64,000 bases of DNA, taken from positions 186,001-250,000 of the forward strand of contig WHVD01000077.1 of assembly GCA_015178975.1 (NCBI GenBank). Direction: 5' to 3'. Origin of the DNA: Hysterangium stoloniferum. Taxonomy: Eukaryota > Basidiomycota > Agaricomycetes > Hysterangiales > Hysterangiaceae. The notes beneath the pieces are model-generated. The model was not told where the DNA came from and did not search any database. It worked only from the letters and a program-made list of their open reading frames with translations. A program made the position numbers and the translations under genes. Position 1 is the stretch's first letter; every line of letters begins with the position of its first letter. This document shows, piece after piece, positions 1 to 12,292 of the stretch.

Positions 1-140
1 GGATCGGACGCGCGGGGTGCCATTTCAATGTCGAAGACTCACTACTAGATATATATGGACTTCATAAATCAATGCACCTGAGGACGGAGATCAATATTTA
101 GTGTAAATGAAAAAACCAAGGCAGTCCCTCATTTATTTAA

Positions 141-882
141 TTATTGCTCTTTCATAATTCATGGCGGAGTCCAAAACCATCATTTTTTGCCGCCGTTTTG
201 AAGTGAGAAGTTGTAAAGGGTATATCTCCTCAAATACTGCGATTTAAATCAAGTGTATTATATGAAATTTGATCTAATGTATTTTCTCTTATTTCCTATG
301 GTGCCGGATTGTCACAAAAAGTATGTGCTGCTGGTGCTGCCGGTATGATTACCTCACATAAGTTAGTCAATTTTCCAAGAAATCTAGTGGTTTAAGTAAA
401 TGGTGACCTCTTCATTCCCAATTATAACACTATATTGAGACTCTTTACGGTTGGAATAAGTAATCTGTGTGCTCAATGTTGTGTGAAAATGGTTTTGCTT
501 TAAATGTAGAACGCCTATCCCAAAAAGAAATTGCTTTAGAGGCTAAAACACAAATATCTATAGCAAATCCCTCCATGAGAATCTTTATATGTATAATGAA
601 ATCATTCTGGTATATTCTCACAAAAATTTGACCATTAAATACGATATAAAAGGAGTCTTATAACACTTACTCATTAGGTTGTAATGCATTTTATCTGTTG
701 AGATAGTGAAATTTTTGGCTCCATAGTTTTCAAGAAAGACAAAAATACATCAATTTTTATATACAACACTTGACCTGAATCACAATATTTGAGGAGATAT
801 ACCCTTTACAACTTCTCACTTCAAAACGGCGGCAAAAAATGAAGGTTTTGGACTCCGCCATGAATTATGCAAAGAGCAATAA
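141..882. repeat. Foldback/MITE-like element with ~100-bp terminal inverted repeats
   Basis: The first ~99 bp (141-239) recur as a near-perfect inverted copy at 784-882; both outer ends read TTATTGCTCT or its complement. The ~540-bp interior is AT-rich and has no convincing ORF. Long terminal inverted repeats around a non-coding core are typical of a non-autonomous DNA element or foldback element. I could not define a clean target-site duplication: the flanks are TTATTTAA on the left and CCTGCTAT on the right. Nothing in 1-140 was recognised. Confidence 0.65.
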
Positions 883-899
883 CCTGCTATTGACTTGTG

Positions 900-1430
900 A
901 TCAACCACGACATCAGTATTACATTCACTTACTGATCCGAAGGCGGATATTCAGGGCGGGGACATATTAGTTCCTGCAGCAAAGTACAGAAATCAGTATT
1001 CTCGATACGACCACTGGCCATGATTTAAGATGGTTGCCTTGTGTGATTTATCTACTATCCCCAAGGTATGTCAAAAAGATTATTTTACTTCCTTGAACCC
1101 TCCTCTCTTCCATTACAAAGGTGACGGCATTGATTATAGCAGGACCCCTGGGATTCAGAGGCAACCATAGTGGAGCGGAATTCTTTCTACCGCATACATT
1201 GAATTGCATTACTTCGTTGTCACGGAATGCATATACATCAACGCTGACAGACATTGGACAAACGGCAGAATTAACGGATTTACAGTTGATGAATTCGGTG
1301 ATAGTAGTGAAGTAGCAGCGGTTACAGTAATAATAACTCGCTACATTGGACAAGACTAAGGGGATGTGATAAATATCCAAGTCCGAACTTCATTTATCAA
1401 CTTCCGAACTGCCCAACCGTTGGCAAATCA
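900..1430 (+). pseudogene. Decayed protein-coding fragment, unknown family
   Basis: On the plus strand one frame reads as protein-like segments (ADIQGGDILVPAAKYRNQY near 950-1010; GRINGFTVDEFGDSSEVAAV near 1260-1320), interrupted by stops such as TAG at 1168-1170 and with no clear start. The composition is ordinary and not repeat-like, which suggests a decayed host gene. I do not recognise the family and cannot reconstruct exons. The opposite-strand ORF over 1048-1380 is probably its shadow. Confidence 0.3.
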
Positions 1431-2639
1431 CTACCGGTCTTAATGATGTGGAGTACTCGGAAGTTGTCCCCACTACTGGTATGACGTAGCAGTCGTCACG
1501 ACCGCACATACATCGTGATCCGTGGGATGACCCTGTGGACTCGAAGCAGTGAGGAAAAATTAATGCACATTGGAGAGGAACCGACCCTGAAAGGAGGTGA
1601 TGTGCCTTGGGGTATAAGAATAGACTCGAAGTGGGCCTCATGATGGGTTACGTTGCCGATAGGACTCGCTGGCTCTGGATCCAGGCGTTGTTCTATTGGT
1701 CGAAGATGTAATTTGCAATGTCATAAGGGGTGTTGATATCGATTTGTTGTGTTTTGTATAATTAAGTATGATTTGCAGTGAATACAACCTGTTGTTTTGA
1801 AGTTGGTAACATGGCTTCTGCAGTGGAGACATGTATGTTCTACTCATCGTTTTCTTCAGTTAATCGCTACATAAAAATTTTATAACAGTCATACATTCAT
1901 GAAGAATCGGCGTTAAAAAAAGGGTTACCGTTCTGTGGTACACCGAGTACATAAAAACGTAAGGCTTCCTCTGACCAGTAAGTGCAGATCGATCCACAAA
2001 ACAAATCCAAACCTGGATATTAGCACATGCTGCTGGTGAGTACCAATGTGCATATACTAACCAAATTCCCGAAATATGTGAAAAAGCTCTCGATGACATT
2101 TCTCAGAGGACGCAAGTGATTCCGAGTCGTCTCTCACAGGTCGGTCCCATTAAAGTACGCTCCCCGCAGGAAAACCATGGTCAATCCTACTGGTCCACAG
2201 GCGAAAACGCACCAATGGTGGCGACATCCGCTCCGAAGATCGGGTATCCGAGCGTAACCTTCCATACTTCTTTACAATCACTCCACGACGCGGAATAGTA
2301 TTGCGTTGCATTTCTGATACCTTTCGGGTAAGGCGTATCGGTCTACCGCCATTGTGAATTCTATGACGAGTGGAAGTATAACGACCATCGCGTTGCGGAC
2401 AACGGTAACTGAGTAGCAGTTTGGTTTGGTTAAGAACTGTATTAGTATAGGCTTTCTGGCCAGAGCACTGGTTTGCTTTGCCTATTCTCCTGGTGATTCT
2501 TGCATTGTACCTGACATCGTAATTGTCCTTGTGGTTGTCAGCATTGACGTGTGATTCCATTGTGCGCGGGATGGACACTGTATACAGGTACATTGCACAC
2601 CGCCATCCAATGTGAATTGCACTTATGAACAGTGTCAAG
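1431..2639. other. Unassigned stretch with short ORF debris
   Basis: Several 60-160 codon open stretches occur on both strands, but none has fungal codon character, a start context or a domain I can recognise. A protein-like run (HIGEEPTLKGGDVPWGIRID) sits on the plus strand near 1562-1625, so part of this may continue the decayed gene to the left. I see no RNA gene or defined repeat here. Confidence 0.3.
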
Positions 2640-3968
2640 CACCTATATAGTTTGTCCGAGATCCAGTTATAATAAAGCCTTTCGATATACTAAGCATTCT
2701 TGAAAATTTGACCAAGGATGAGACGATGGATGTACGGTGCGTGGGATGAACCCAGGGCGTACGCAGGTGCTTCATATGTAGATAAGCTGTCCAACGGACG
2801 AAACAGGTTGTGTATTCTACACATGACTTGCATCGTAAGCTAATTAAGTTCAATCCCAGCCAATCACGTTTCCCTTGGACTAAGTTCAAAAAAAATCATA
2901 TCTGGAGGATGATGCGGCCGAGTCCGGAAGTTTGTCTACAGGCAGACTAGTCTCTCCGAAGTGTCTGATGCTTCAAGAATATTGCGCCAATGGACGTCTA
3001 TGGCTTGAATGCCCAGCTGTAATCCCGTCAATTGGGATCACTGGCGGTCACACAAGTTGACAGGACCACGGTGTATTGTCCAGAGCAGAACAAGATACAG
3101 GCAAGTGCAGCGTACGGTAAGATCTAAGGTCCTGAAAACTTCCCGGCTACTTATACGGTGCAACATGGTGATTATGTAATCACATGTTGATTGAAACGAG
3201 AATGTAAAACTAAAGGGTCCGTGCGTAAGACTGGGGGCACCAGGATTACACCAGCATGTCAAAGTCATCGTAAAGGTCATGGATACCCTCCCCGAGTTTA
3301 ATAAGATTGTTAACATAGTATTAAGGATAATTGTAAAACGCACCTTATACCTTCAAGCGGAATACCGATGGGAATGTAATCACCCAGGACAGAGCTCAGA
3401 TGGCATTTCCCAACAAATGTGAGCTGGGTGGCGGGATCTGGGTGTAATTCCTCCTTACTAAGCGCTTCTCAATATTGATGCCATTCGGAACTCTTATATT
3501 CTTCGGTCCATTCAACTTGAACGAAGCCGTGGCAGCGCGCAATGCAGAGCCTGAAGATGGTTCCATCTCTTCGTAACACCAGGCTTCACCAGCCAGATTG
3601 GAGGAACGGTGCCTGTTAAATACGTTGACCACAGAGGTGGTATAGGGGATCAATATCCCCTCGGTTTGCAGTATCTACCGAATAGACTGTACTTTGCCTT
3701 TCACAGTAACGCGGAGCGTTCCATTGCCAGGTGCTGGGAACTTGGATGGAGGGCGGACCCAGAACCCGTCGGGTCGAGCCTCGCACTGAAGGCTGGCACC
3801 AACTGAGGGTGCCTCTTTGACAGGTCGACATGGCGGTCCGGTCGTTTCTCTTGACTAGACCCTCAATTTATATAGACGAAAAGGCATCCTGCGCCTGCAT
3901 AATAGGGATCAGATATAAAGCAAGATCGGTTTAGCATAGGCACTCACCATCAAATTGAAGGCTGACAT
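2640..3968 (-). pseudogene. Decayed multi-exon gene, unknown family
   Basis: Read on the minus strand, a plausible gene start lies at 3968 (ATG TCA GCC TTC...), followed by a GTGAGT donor with an in-phase acceptor (CTAG) about 90 bp on. Downstream frames give protein-like blocks: ARPDGFWVRPPSKFPAPGNG near 3720-3780, ELHPDPATQLTFVGKCHL near 3400-3450, and AYALGSSHAPYIHRLILGQI near 2700-2765. Between them are stops that look like CGA-to-TGA and CAG-to-TAG changes, and frame breaks. The part at 3000-3245 is homologous to 49190-49480 on the plus strand, so the gene belongs to a dispersed family. I do not know the function. The splice choices are inference. Confidence 0.35.
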
Positions 3969-4573
3969 GGGAATGGTGTGGGTTGTGGTGAGTTACTTGT
4001 GATTGACTTGGAAACAGGGATTGAAATAAGTACATAAATACGCTGAGATGGGGGTATATCACCGAAAATTCATATGAAGCCAACCAACACTGCAGCGATT
4101 CGCATCTATTACGTGGTGACCTACTCTGAGGTACTTGTACGCGAACTTGATGCTCCACAGGCATTGTAAACTTAGTTAATTAATTGGAGCCCTGATTTGC
4201 ATAAATATTGAGTTTAGATTATCGCCAGTACTTATAATGACCAGTCAAAGGATGGATAGGTTTATGACCTTGTAGTGATAATTGTCGCACTTAATCTTAT
4301 TTTATTCTATTAATGACAGGGTGTGCCCCAGGGGTCCTGGCCAGCAAATGAATCGATCACGAAGAAAGCTTTTAGAGCGCAATCGCTAATCACAAAAGAG
4401 CCGCGGAGGTAGAATCAGTCCAAAAAAGGAAGTCCTGACTGAGCGTCACGTTTTTTTTATGTCACACTTGTTTTCTTGGTGGAGAGTCAATCGCGTTGAC
4501 GAGCGCTGGGCTGGTTGCAGCGTGGATTATAACTAAATTTCCAAGTCCATATATTCCGCATTCCTCTTACCTC
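3969..4573. other. Intergenic region upstream of the F-box-like gene
   Basis: This stretch carries no supported gene. It lies upstream of both the decayed minus-strand gene and the plus-strand gene at 4574, so it would hold both promoters if both were ever active. The 40 bases before 4574 are pyrimidine-rich, as is common before fungal start codons. A TTG-initiated frame opens at 4496, but the first ATG in that frame is at 4574. No TATA box is obvious. Confidence 0.4.
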
Positions 4574-7500
4574 ATGAAAAGCCTCATCCGCAAAAACAAA
4601 GATAAATCTTCCTCAAAACGCACACAACCCGAATTGCTCGCATCCCCCCCTTCTCTTCCCCTTCCTGCTTTCATACGCGGTGATCCCGAAGGACATCAAA
4701 TTCCCCCCCTACACGACAATTCCACCAACTCGCCCTTTCTATCCCCACTCGTCTCTTCGTCTCCGCCCTCAGGAGACTCGCCCTCGACATCCTCCGCTCC
4801 CCTTTATGCCCGCTTCGCTCGCGGCACATTCGACCTCTCAACGCCCCCCGCCTCATCTCCCCCCGCCCAAGATCAGCTCACTCCCCCAAAAACACTCCGC
4901 CATCGTGCATCCCACGAGAGCGGGTCTGGATTTCGCAGCGGAGGCGTTAGAGATGAAGTGGAGAGGCTGGCAGTTGCCAAGCGGAGTATGGGGGCGGGAG
5001 CGAGAGGAAATAATGGCAGGGATTCGCCTAGCGTGAGGAGTGTCAGTGGTGGCGCTAGTGTGAGGAGTAGGAGTCCTGATAGTACCGGGACGAGGTCTTT
5101 CGGCGTGGTCTTACCTGTGGTGCTACCCAGGCCTCCGACACCACCGCCGCCTAGTCCCCCTAGGCAGAGATTTGCCAAGTTGTCTAAGGCGACGCCAAAT
5201 CCGGAAGCGAACGCGTCGGCCTCTAGTGCTGATTCCACTCTGACTGCGTCTTCCACTTCGACACCCTTAACCCCCGCTCTGTCTCCCGCCTCTCCATCCC
5301 TTGCGCCCACTTCTCCATCCTTAGGTCCTACCTCCTCATCCCTACAACCGCCCTCCAGTCCAGGTCGCAGAACGTACTCGCCCCTCGCTGCATTCGGCCT
5401 CCCAAAGTCTGCGTCTGCAGCAGAATCAACTCCAGCATCTTCTAATGCCCTGACGTCTCCTACGCCGACGCCTCTTTCATTGGACCCTGCTCCAAAATCA
5501 GACCCAAGCTCTGCCATTGTCCCCAACAACCTCCCCAACCCCAACCCCAACCCCGATACCGCTTCTCGAACATCCTCACCCTCGCCCCGCGGTTCGCCCG
5601 TCAACGGTCCTGGTTTTGCGAGTCTACTGAGAGCTGCGAGTGGTAGAAGCGAGGCTACTTCTCCTGTGAGGGCGACGTCGCCCATAAGGACTGCGTCGCC
5701 TATAGGCATTGCCTCACTGGTTACGAATGGGACGGGATATGATAATGGCGACGACGACGACGATGACGTACCGTTGGCTATGAAGATGGCTATTAATAAT
5801 CCCAGCGCTGGACGAGGATCCTTTGGACGGTCGTCTTACTTCTCGCAGTATCCCGATAGAGGCGAGCGACCGAGGGGAGATAGTGCCCAGGCAAACGGTA
5901 GTGTTAATGCAGTGAGTTCCCTTTTGTCGGCTCCTTTCACCTTTCGCCAGTGCTAATGCGACTGGCCACAGTCCTCCCCGACTACTCAAACTCAAAATGC
6001 CACCAGCGGCGGTCTAGATCTCGAACTAGACCTCGGCAATGCTACACTCGGTGCGACGAACAGGGATCGTCGTTCACGGCGCGGTCGAGTTGGCGCTGTG
6101 GCTTCGGGAAGACAGGGCAGTGTTGACGCTGACGATACGCACGCGAATATGCCGCATGTGCCCGCATTGCCATCCTCGCACGTGTCCGCTACATCTGCGC
6201 CCCATCCCCATCCCACCGCCACACACACACGATCATCGCCAGACCCACCCTCTCGAATCCCCGTTTCCCACCTCAACACAAATGTCCCGGCCAGCGTCAG
6301 CGCCCCCGCAACAGCCGCAGCCACAACCTCAACAAGCACCCCCTCTACATCCCGCACCACCACGCCCACGCCTACCACGCCCACCTTCCCCTTCCGCAGC
6401 GGCAGCATCACGCCCTCGCGTGCTGGGAGTATCACGCCTTCACGCATCAACAGCGCCACTTCCTCCCGTATCGGCACGCCTTCTCGCAATAACACAGCGC
6501 CAGGGCCAGCCGGAACCGCGACGGCGCCCACGCCCTCGCGCTCTGGGACGAAGACTGAGAGTGTGCGCGAGCGGGTGCGCAGGCTGGAGGAAGAGGGGGA
6601 GCGGGAGAGACAGGCGGCTGCGGGCGTGGGCACCGGCGCAGGCGTGAGTGTGGGTGGTGCTAGTGCGGGCACCGTGGCGGGGCGGCGGGCAAGTCTGCTG
6701 ATGGGTGGGGGTGTCGGTGTTATGGGTACTGTTCTTGGTGTCGGTGTCGGCGCTGGCTCTGGCGGTGCTGGGGGGGAGAAAGAGAGGGAAAAGGAAAAGG
6801 AATTGGTCAGGGAGAAGGAGAGGGAGCGGAAGGAGAGCATTGGCACTAATTCCAGTGGCGTCCATGCTAGGGAACGAAGTACCGCGAAGGAGAAAAAACT
6901 AGATGATGTGGATGAGATTGTGGCGCCTGCTACTATCCCGGTCCCGATCCTGACACCGACACTGACACCGAAGGAGCCTATGGCTGCGACTGCGACGGGG
7001 TCTAATAATGACAAAGAAAGAGAATCTGCAACTTCCAGGGACAGAGATAGAGAGGCGGGAACTCGAAAAGACAAGGAGAGGGAGAGAGAACGAAGATCTA
7101 CCGGCGTTGGTGGGAGGGAGAGGAGACTTAGCAGTGCGAAGATTGACAAGGAAAGTGGGAAGCAAAAAGATAAGGACAAGATCGGTGGTGCTGAAGGGGA
7201 GAGGGAGCGTAAAATTAGCGGTGTCGAGGGGCGGGAACGCAAAATCAGCAGCGCGACGAAGGATCGCGACCGCGAACGTAAACTCAGCACTGCGGACAGG
7301 GAACGTAGATCCAGCACTACGGAGCGCAAGTCCATCCTGCGTATGACTGGGAGCCCGAAGGAGGAGAATATTTGTGTGCCTGTGCCGCCTTTGCCCACGA
7401 ATGCAAAGAGTATGGCGGATGGTGGCGGTCCTGGTGCTGGTATGGAGAACGGGAATGCGGTGATGATCCCGGGTATTTCGAGCAAGAGGCCTGATGCTGT

Positions 7501-10358
7501 GTCCACAACTACGAGGCCTACCACGGGGAGCAGCGGTATGAGCTCTGGCAATGATGGTGCCGATACGTCTACATCTAAGGCTGGATTTCCTGCGGCGTCG
7601 AGTGCCCCTTCGATGGCTAATACTCATGGCGGTGCCAATGGACACGGTGCCGCGAATGCAAGCGGCGCTGTACGCGATCCTTCCAACGAATCGAGCGTTG
7701 CTGTTACAGCTACTACGGCTGCGTCTGGCTCTGGCGTTGCGGCTTCGGGGCATAGCGGGGCTGGTGCTAGTGCTTCGGGACCAACCTCCCATAGTGTGAA
7801 CGCCTCCCAAACTTCGTACATATCTCCACCAAACTACAAGCCCACCCCTGGCTCGTCATCCGCGTCTTTGACATACGTTCACAACGTCGCCTCCATCTCC
7901 AACGCTCCATTTGTATCTGCCTCCGCGTCGTCAAACAACGTCCGCACCCCGCCCAGCTCTGCGAGTATGAGTAGCCACGGAACAACATACGTCCCCTTGA
8001 CTACCTTTGCTGCACCCACACCCACTAGCACGAGCACGAGCACGCCCGCATCCGCAAGTACAATCACAAACGTTGCTGGTATCGGTGCTGGAAGTGGCCA
8101 CGGACGGCGCAAACCGTCACAGTTTGAACTGTGCGAAGATCCGTTCGCGAGAGACCCCATCAGTGTGCCTGCTGCTGCTATGGCGTCGATGTCGCGGGCT
8201 TCGCCGCTTCCTGCCCAGAGGGGGACGCCGTTGCCGTCTATTCCGGCCGAGGAGTATGGTGTGATGGGTGTTTCAGCTGTTCCTGCGTCTGGCTCTGTCA
8301 TGGAGGAGGGGGTGTTGGATGAGGAGACAGAGAGGGAGATGCAGGGTAAGGTGCATAGGAAGCATAAGAGTCGGGAGGAGAGGCGGAGTAGGGATGATAA
8401 GAGGGGAAGTGAGGATGTGGAGACTGGTGATGTTCATGCCCGTCATGCGCGTAGGAATTCTGAGAAGACGGGGGGCGAGATTGAGGTGTGTATTTAGACC
8501 TGTTCTTGTTCTTTTATGTCTGAGTGTGTCAAATCTTCCAACCACAGGCTTCTTACCGCCAATCTGTCATATCTACCTACAGTGAATCTGAAGAGGCCGA
8601 AGAGGCCACCCCGTACCCTCTAGAGCGGCATCTTGTTCACCCATATCTCCTTCACTGCATCCTGCGTTACCTATCCTATGCCGATGTGCTCTCACTGCTT
8701 TCGGTCAATCGTGGAGTTAGACATACTTTAATGGAGATCAGGGACTTAAGAGAGGAGGTGTTGGAGAGATTTTTGGGTACGGTGGGGTATGTGAGATGGG
8801 TTTGGGCGGGGAAGGAGGGTCTTGTTTTGGGGCTGAAGGTTAGCTTTCTATTATCCTTAGTTCAACCCCTTCGTTACTTACGTTGTTTTACAGGACCTAA
8901 ATGCTTACCTCCGCGGCGTCTCCACCCCAACGCACGAATACGCATCTATTGCAGAAGCCTACCTCACCCAACAAGGGAGCTCTGGCATAGCCTCCTCACG
9001 TATCCTCCGCTCGCTCGCCGCATCATGTCGTGCATTCACACGGCTAGTGATTCGACTCAGGGAACAAGCTGAAGCTGAATACGCAGCGAAAAGCTCGCCC
9101 ACATCACCAATGGGGTATCCTGCTCCAGCCTCGCCACTCGGATATCCGGTGCCTGCCACTACGTCCCCCGTCCCATATGCGTCCCTGCCTATGGCACCGA
9201 CTCCGTCGGGACATGCGGCATACCCTGGCTCGCCGGCGTCTACGAGTGGACACGGAGGATTCCCCGGCTCCCCTCCCATCTCCGCGCCTTCATCCCCTCG
9301 CAAACATCACGCACGTGATACCTCCGCTTCTGCATCCTTCCAACCATCAGCGTCCCGCCGTTCAAGCATGACCCGCTCCGCAGACTCGCACACGTCCACC
9401 GCTCACGCCGGCTCTACATCCACGCACGGACATAATCCCTCCTCGCCCACCGGTATCCGCCGTTTCTCTTCTCCGCTGTTCCGGCTACATCACGCGCCTT
9501 TGATGCGCCTTTTTGTGCCGTCGCCAAATGGCGCGTGGCTTTCGGACGAAAGTGTATTGGAGTGTGAGAAGGAGCTTAAGAGGGCGGGGGTTATGCATCT
9601 TTTGAGGCCTGGGGATATTGTGTGGGATACGGGTGTTGTGGATGAGGGGAATGCAGGGAGATTGGTTTGGGATGGCAACTATCTGATCGTGGGTTTTCTC
9701 TGTCTCATTCTTTTCGACGAAGTGGAGCATGATATTGATTACTTGTCATATCTTTCAGGATCTGGATTATAGCTACAGTATAATGGGCGAACTACCACGC
9801 TACATGCACTCGCTCTCATTTCCGCCATCCTACTTTCACAAAGTCATCTTCTCCAATGGGAATCCACTCTGCCAGCTCGATATCAGTCCGTGGGGCGCAG
9901 AGATCGCACAAAATGTGCAGTTGTTGCAGGATAGAGTTATAACTGAAACGTATGTCTCTTCATCCCTTGTCACAAGCGCTATAATAGTAATGGCTAACAA
10001 CTTCTACCGCCCATACCTCAGTCCCCAAGGCTCTAACCACACCGTCCTCCGCTGGACCCACCGCTCACGCTTCCAAGTCCTCCCCGGTACGCCAATTCCC
10101 GACTCCGAAGGTCTCCTTGTCCATCCCAAGTGGGTAGGTACCGTCGTTGTTGAAGGGGAAGGGACAAATGAAGGCCTCGGCGATCTCCTGGGACGGTGCG
10201 GCGAAGAAATAGCGGGAAAGGCTGTCGCGAGTACAGGAGGCTTGAGTGCGAAGCTAGGAAAAGGAGATGCGGGGAGGGTGTTTAGGATTTTGAGGGTGAG
10301 GAGTAGGCCTGGGGAGATCTGGATGAGGTGTGTTATGGAGAAGGAGAAGATTGTGTGA
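4574..10358 (+). CDS. Large low-complexity protein with F-box-like segment (six exons)
   Basis: Exons are 4574-5911, 5972-8485, 8548-8838, 8894-9688, 9759-9949 and 10022-10358. The introns are 55-72 bp, all GT-AG, phase-consistent, with CTAAT/CTAAC-type branch sites. The spliced product is about 1821 residues. Residues 1-1280 are rich in Ser, Pro, Thr, Ala and Gly, with an acidic run and a Lys/Glu/Arg stretch (about 710-870), so probably disordered. From about residue 1313 the sequence becomes globular: LVHPYLLHCILRYLSYADVL resembles an F-box helix pair. After a second Ser/Pro-rich insert (about 1440-1500) comes a conserved-looking C-terminal domain containing RLFVPSPNGAWLSDES and GNYLIDLDYSYS. 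The F-box assignment suggests a role as a ubiquitin-ligase adaptor or scaffold; this is inference from one short segment. No frameshift or stop is seen. A scrambled pseudogene copy lies at 34.7-36.4 kb. Confidence 0.85.
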
Positions 10359-11806
10359 GTCGTTACTCGGAGTCGAGTTTCCTTTCCTCTTTTGTTGTTC
10401 TACTTGTTTCATTCCTTTCTTGGGCGTCTGTGAAATGGACGCTTTATTCTATCCCTTGCCTTATTATCCCTCTCTTTCGCGCTTGTCATTGCAGGCCAAT
10501 CACTCGTTCCCGTCTAGCCCTCGTCATACACACATTCATTCCCAGTTCCTGTTTGTTGTGTAATCCTTTACCATGATATCACTGCTGCTGCTTATGCTTT
10601 TTTTGTTGTTTTGACGCCGCCTTTGTTTCACTTAATTACTGTTACCACCACCAATCCCTTTCATTACTATATACAGTATGATTAGTACTTTCCCGTATTG
10701 TTCAAAAATTTTGACGAATATATGAGATCTTTGAAATATGAGTAATGCCATACACTCGCAGCGTCGTCGCATGTCCCACGTTCTTCCTCTCTATTGTAAT
10801 GTCAATTCTTAAAACACTCCAAGAATGGCGTGATTATCTGTGGGACCCCGACAAAAACACATGCTCTTGGCATTATTTGGGAACATCTTGGATCCTTTAG
10901 GGACTATGGTCTTATTTTGTGGGTCCCGTCAGGGCCATGGGAAAGTGCTGCGCAGGGTGTCGCGACTGCCGCGAACACCTCAAAATGCCCTCAAAAACAC
11001 ATTTGACTAGCATAAATAGATATAACTTTCCATCTATACTTCATAATACATCAATATGTGTACTGGGGGATTGTTAATTTACTTTAAGACTTAGTTTTAA
11101 TGTTTAAAATAGTGTGTTAGGCCCTTTTTTAATAGCATATACCATTTAACATGATATTTGAGTATTACCTTTCAAAATATGACTCTGTTTTAGTTTGAAA
11201 CCAAAATGTGTGTTCGCGAGTTTGAAATCTTTTGAGCCTCTGGCAGTCAACTTCTGCAATTCCTACCCAAATCACATTATACTCCTGGTTGAGACTCTGA
11301 TTAGCCTTTTTATTAATCCATTGCTATTTGTGATTTTTTTCTTTCCAGTTACTCTACACTTCTGTAAGAATTGTGAGAATTTGTTGCTTTGAAGCACTAG
11401 TATCTGTGAAAATCTAAGATGGACAGGTCTTAAATATATATAATGGTAAATCAGGTTTTTGTTAGAGGATATATGTATATATGTAAAGGACTCAGGTGTA
11501 AATCCAAAAAGTTCAAATACAAAATACAACTAGGATAAGGAATGTGCAGAATAATGTCAGTCAAAGCCCAGGATGATTCCTTTGCTTTAGACAATATGTA
11601 TATAGGCAGTCTACTTGGTGATGTTGCACTAGATATATAACAAAGATTGAATACTGCTATTAAATCAGCTGAGTTTGGTCAAAAAGAGAGGTTGGATGAT
11701 GTTGATCATGAGTCTAGAATGATATTGCTGCCTTGTACAGCTTTTATATGTATCTAGTCAGTGATTGGACTATACATATATGTGATGGAGGCTGGATATG
11801 GTCAGG
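10359..11806. other. AT-rich intergenic region
   Basis: After the stop codon at 10358 comes a pyrimidine-rich 3' flank to about 10650, then AT-rich sequence. A higher-GC patch at 10840-10990 with several GGGACC/GGGTCC words may be old transposon debris. I see no gene, RNA or defined repeat in the rest. Confidence 0.4.
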
Positions 11807-12290
11807 ATGTTGGAAGTGAGATCAGCTGAGAATATAATATACTATAGAGACCTTAAGTCCCTAAGTCAAGTACTAAACCAAGGAGCAAAGACTGTGAATT
11901 GGTGGGACTTGGCTTCAGTTTATATGCTGCACCATTACAAACTATGCAGCTGTCCTAATTTCAAATGAATTTGTGACTTCAGGATGGGCCAGGAATAGGT
12001 TTAGAAGAGAAATGAGGCTGCAGCTCAGGAAATCTGAAGGTATTCAATGGGCCAAAATAGGGATGGTTTTCTGTAGAGAGAAGTAAGTTTAAATGCAATG
12101 TGATGTAACACAATATTCAGATTGGATTTCAAATACTATTGCTCCATGTATATATAGATAGAGGAGTTATTTTAATAACAATCTAGAGATATAACAAGGA
12201 TGCAAATATATGTTAAGCTCAGGCCTTACTGGGCAGGAGTGAACTAAGGCATGGGAAAAACCTGTAGAAGTTCCAAGGCAGATAGGAGGT
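11807..12290 (-). repeat. Degraded LTR fragment, minus orientation
   Basis: Around 11908-11932 lies the complement of the block GCTGAAGCCAAGTCC that marks the 3' part of the gypsy LTRs elsewhere in the window (17.47, 26.07, 52.2, 59.2 kb). The flanking sequence is AT-enriched and almost free of CpG, as expected of an old copy. Ends are not reliable; the left boundary is placed at a TGTTGG word. Confidence 0.35.
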
Positions 12291-12292
12291 TA

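Noticed and set aside
2150..2638. 162-codon minus-strand ORF as a real gene
   Set aside because: No domain, no start context, and amino-acid composition looks random; at most debris of the decayed gene to its right.
4496..4573. N-terminal extension starting at TTG 4496
   Set aside because: No ATG before 4574; a TTG start is not expected in fungal nuclear genes.
6039..6647. 202-codon plus-strand ORF overlapping exon 2
   Set aside because: Out of frame with the spliced gene and biased to Pro/Arg by the underlying repeats.
4873..8301. Long minus-strand ORFs (278, 519, 303 codons) opposite the F-box-like gene
   Set aside because: Low-complexity GC-rich coding sequence leaves the opposite strand open by composition; the plus-strand exons have consistent splice sites and the F-box-like domain.
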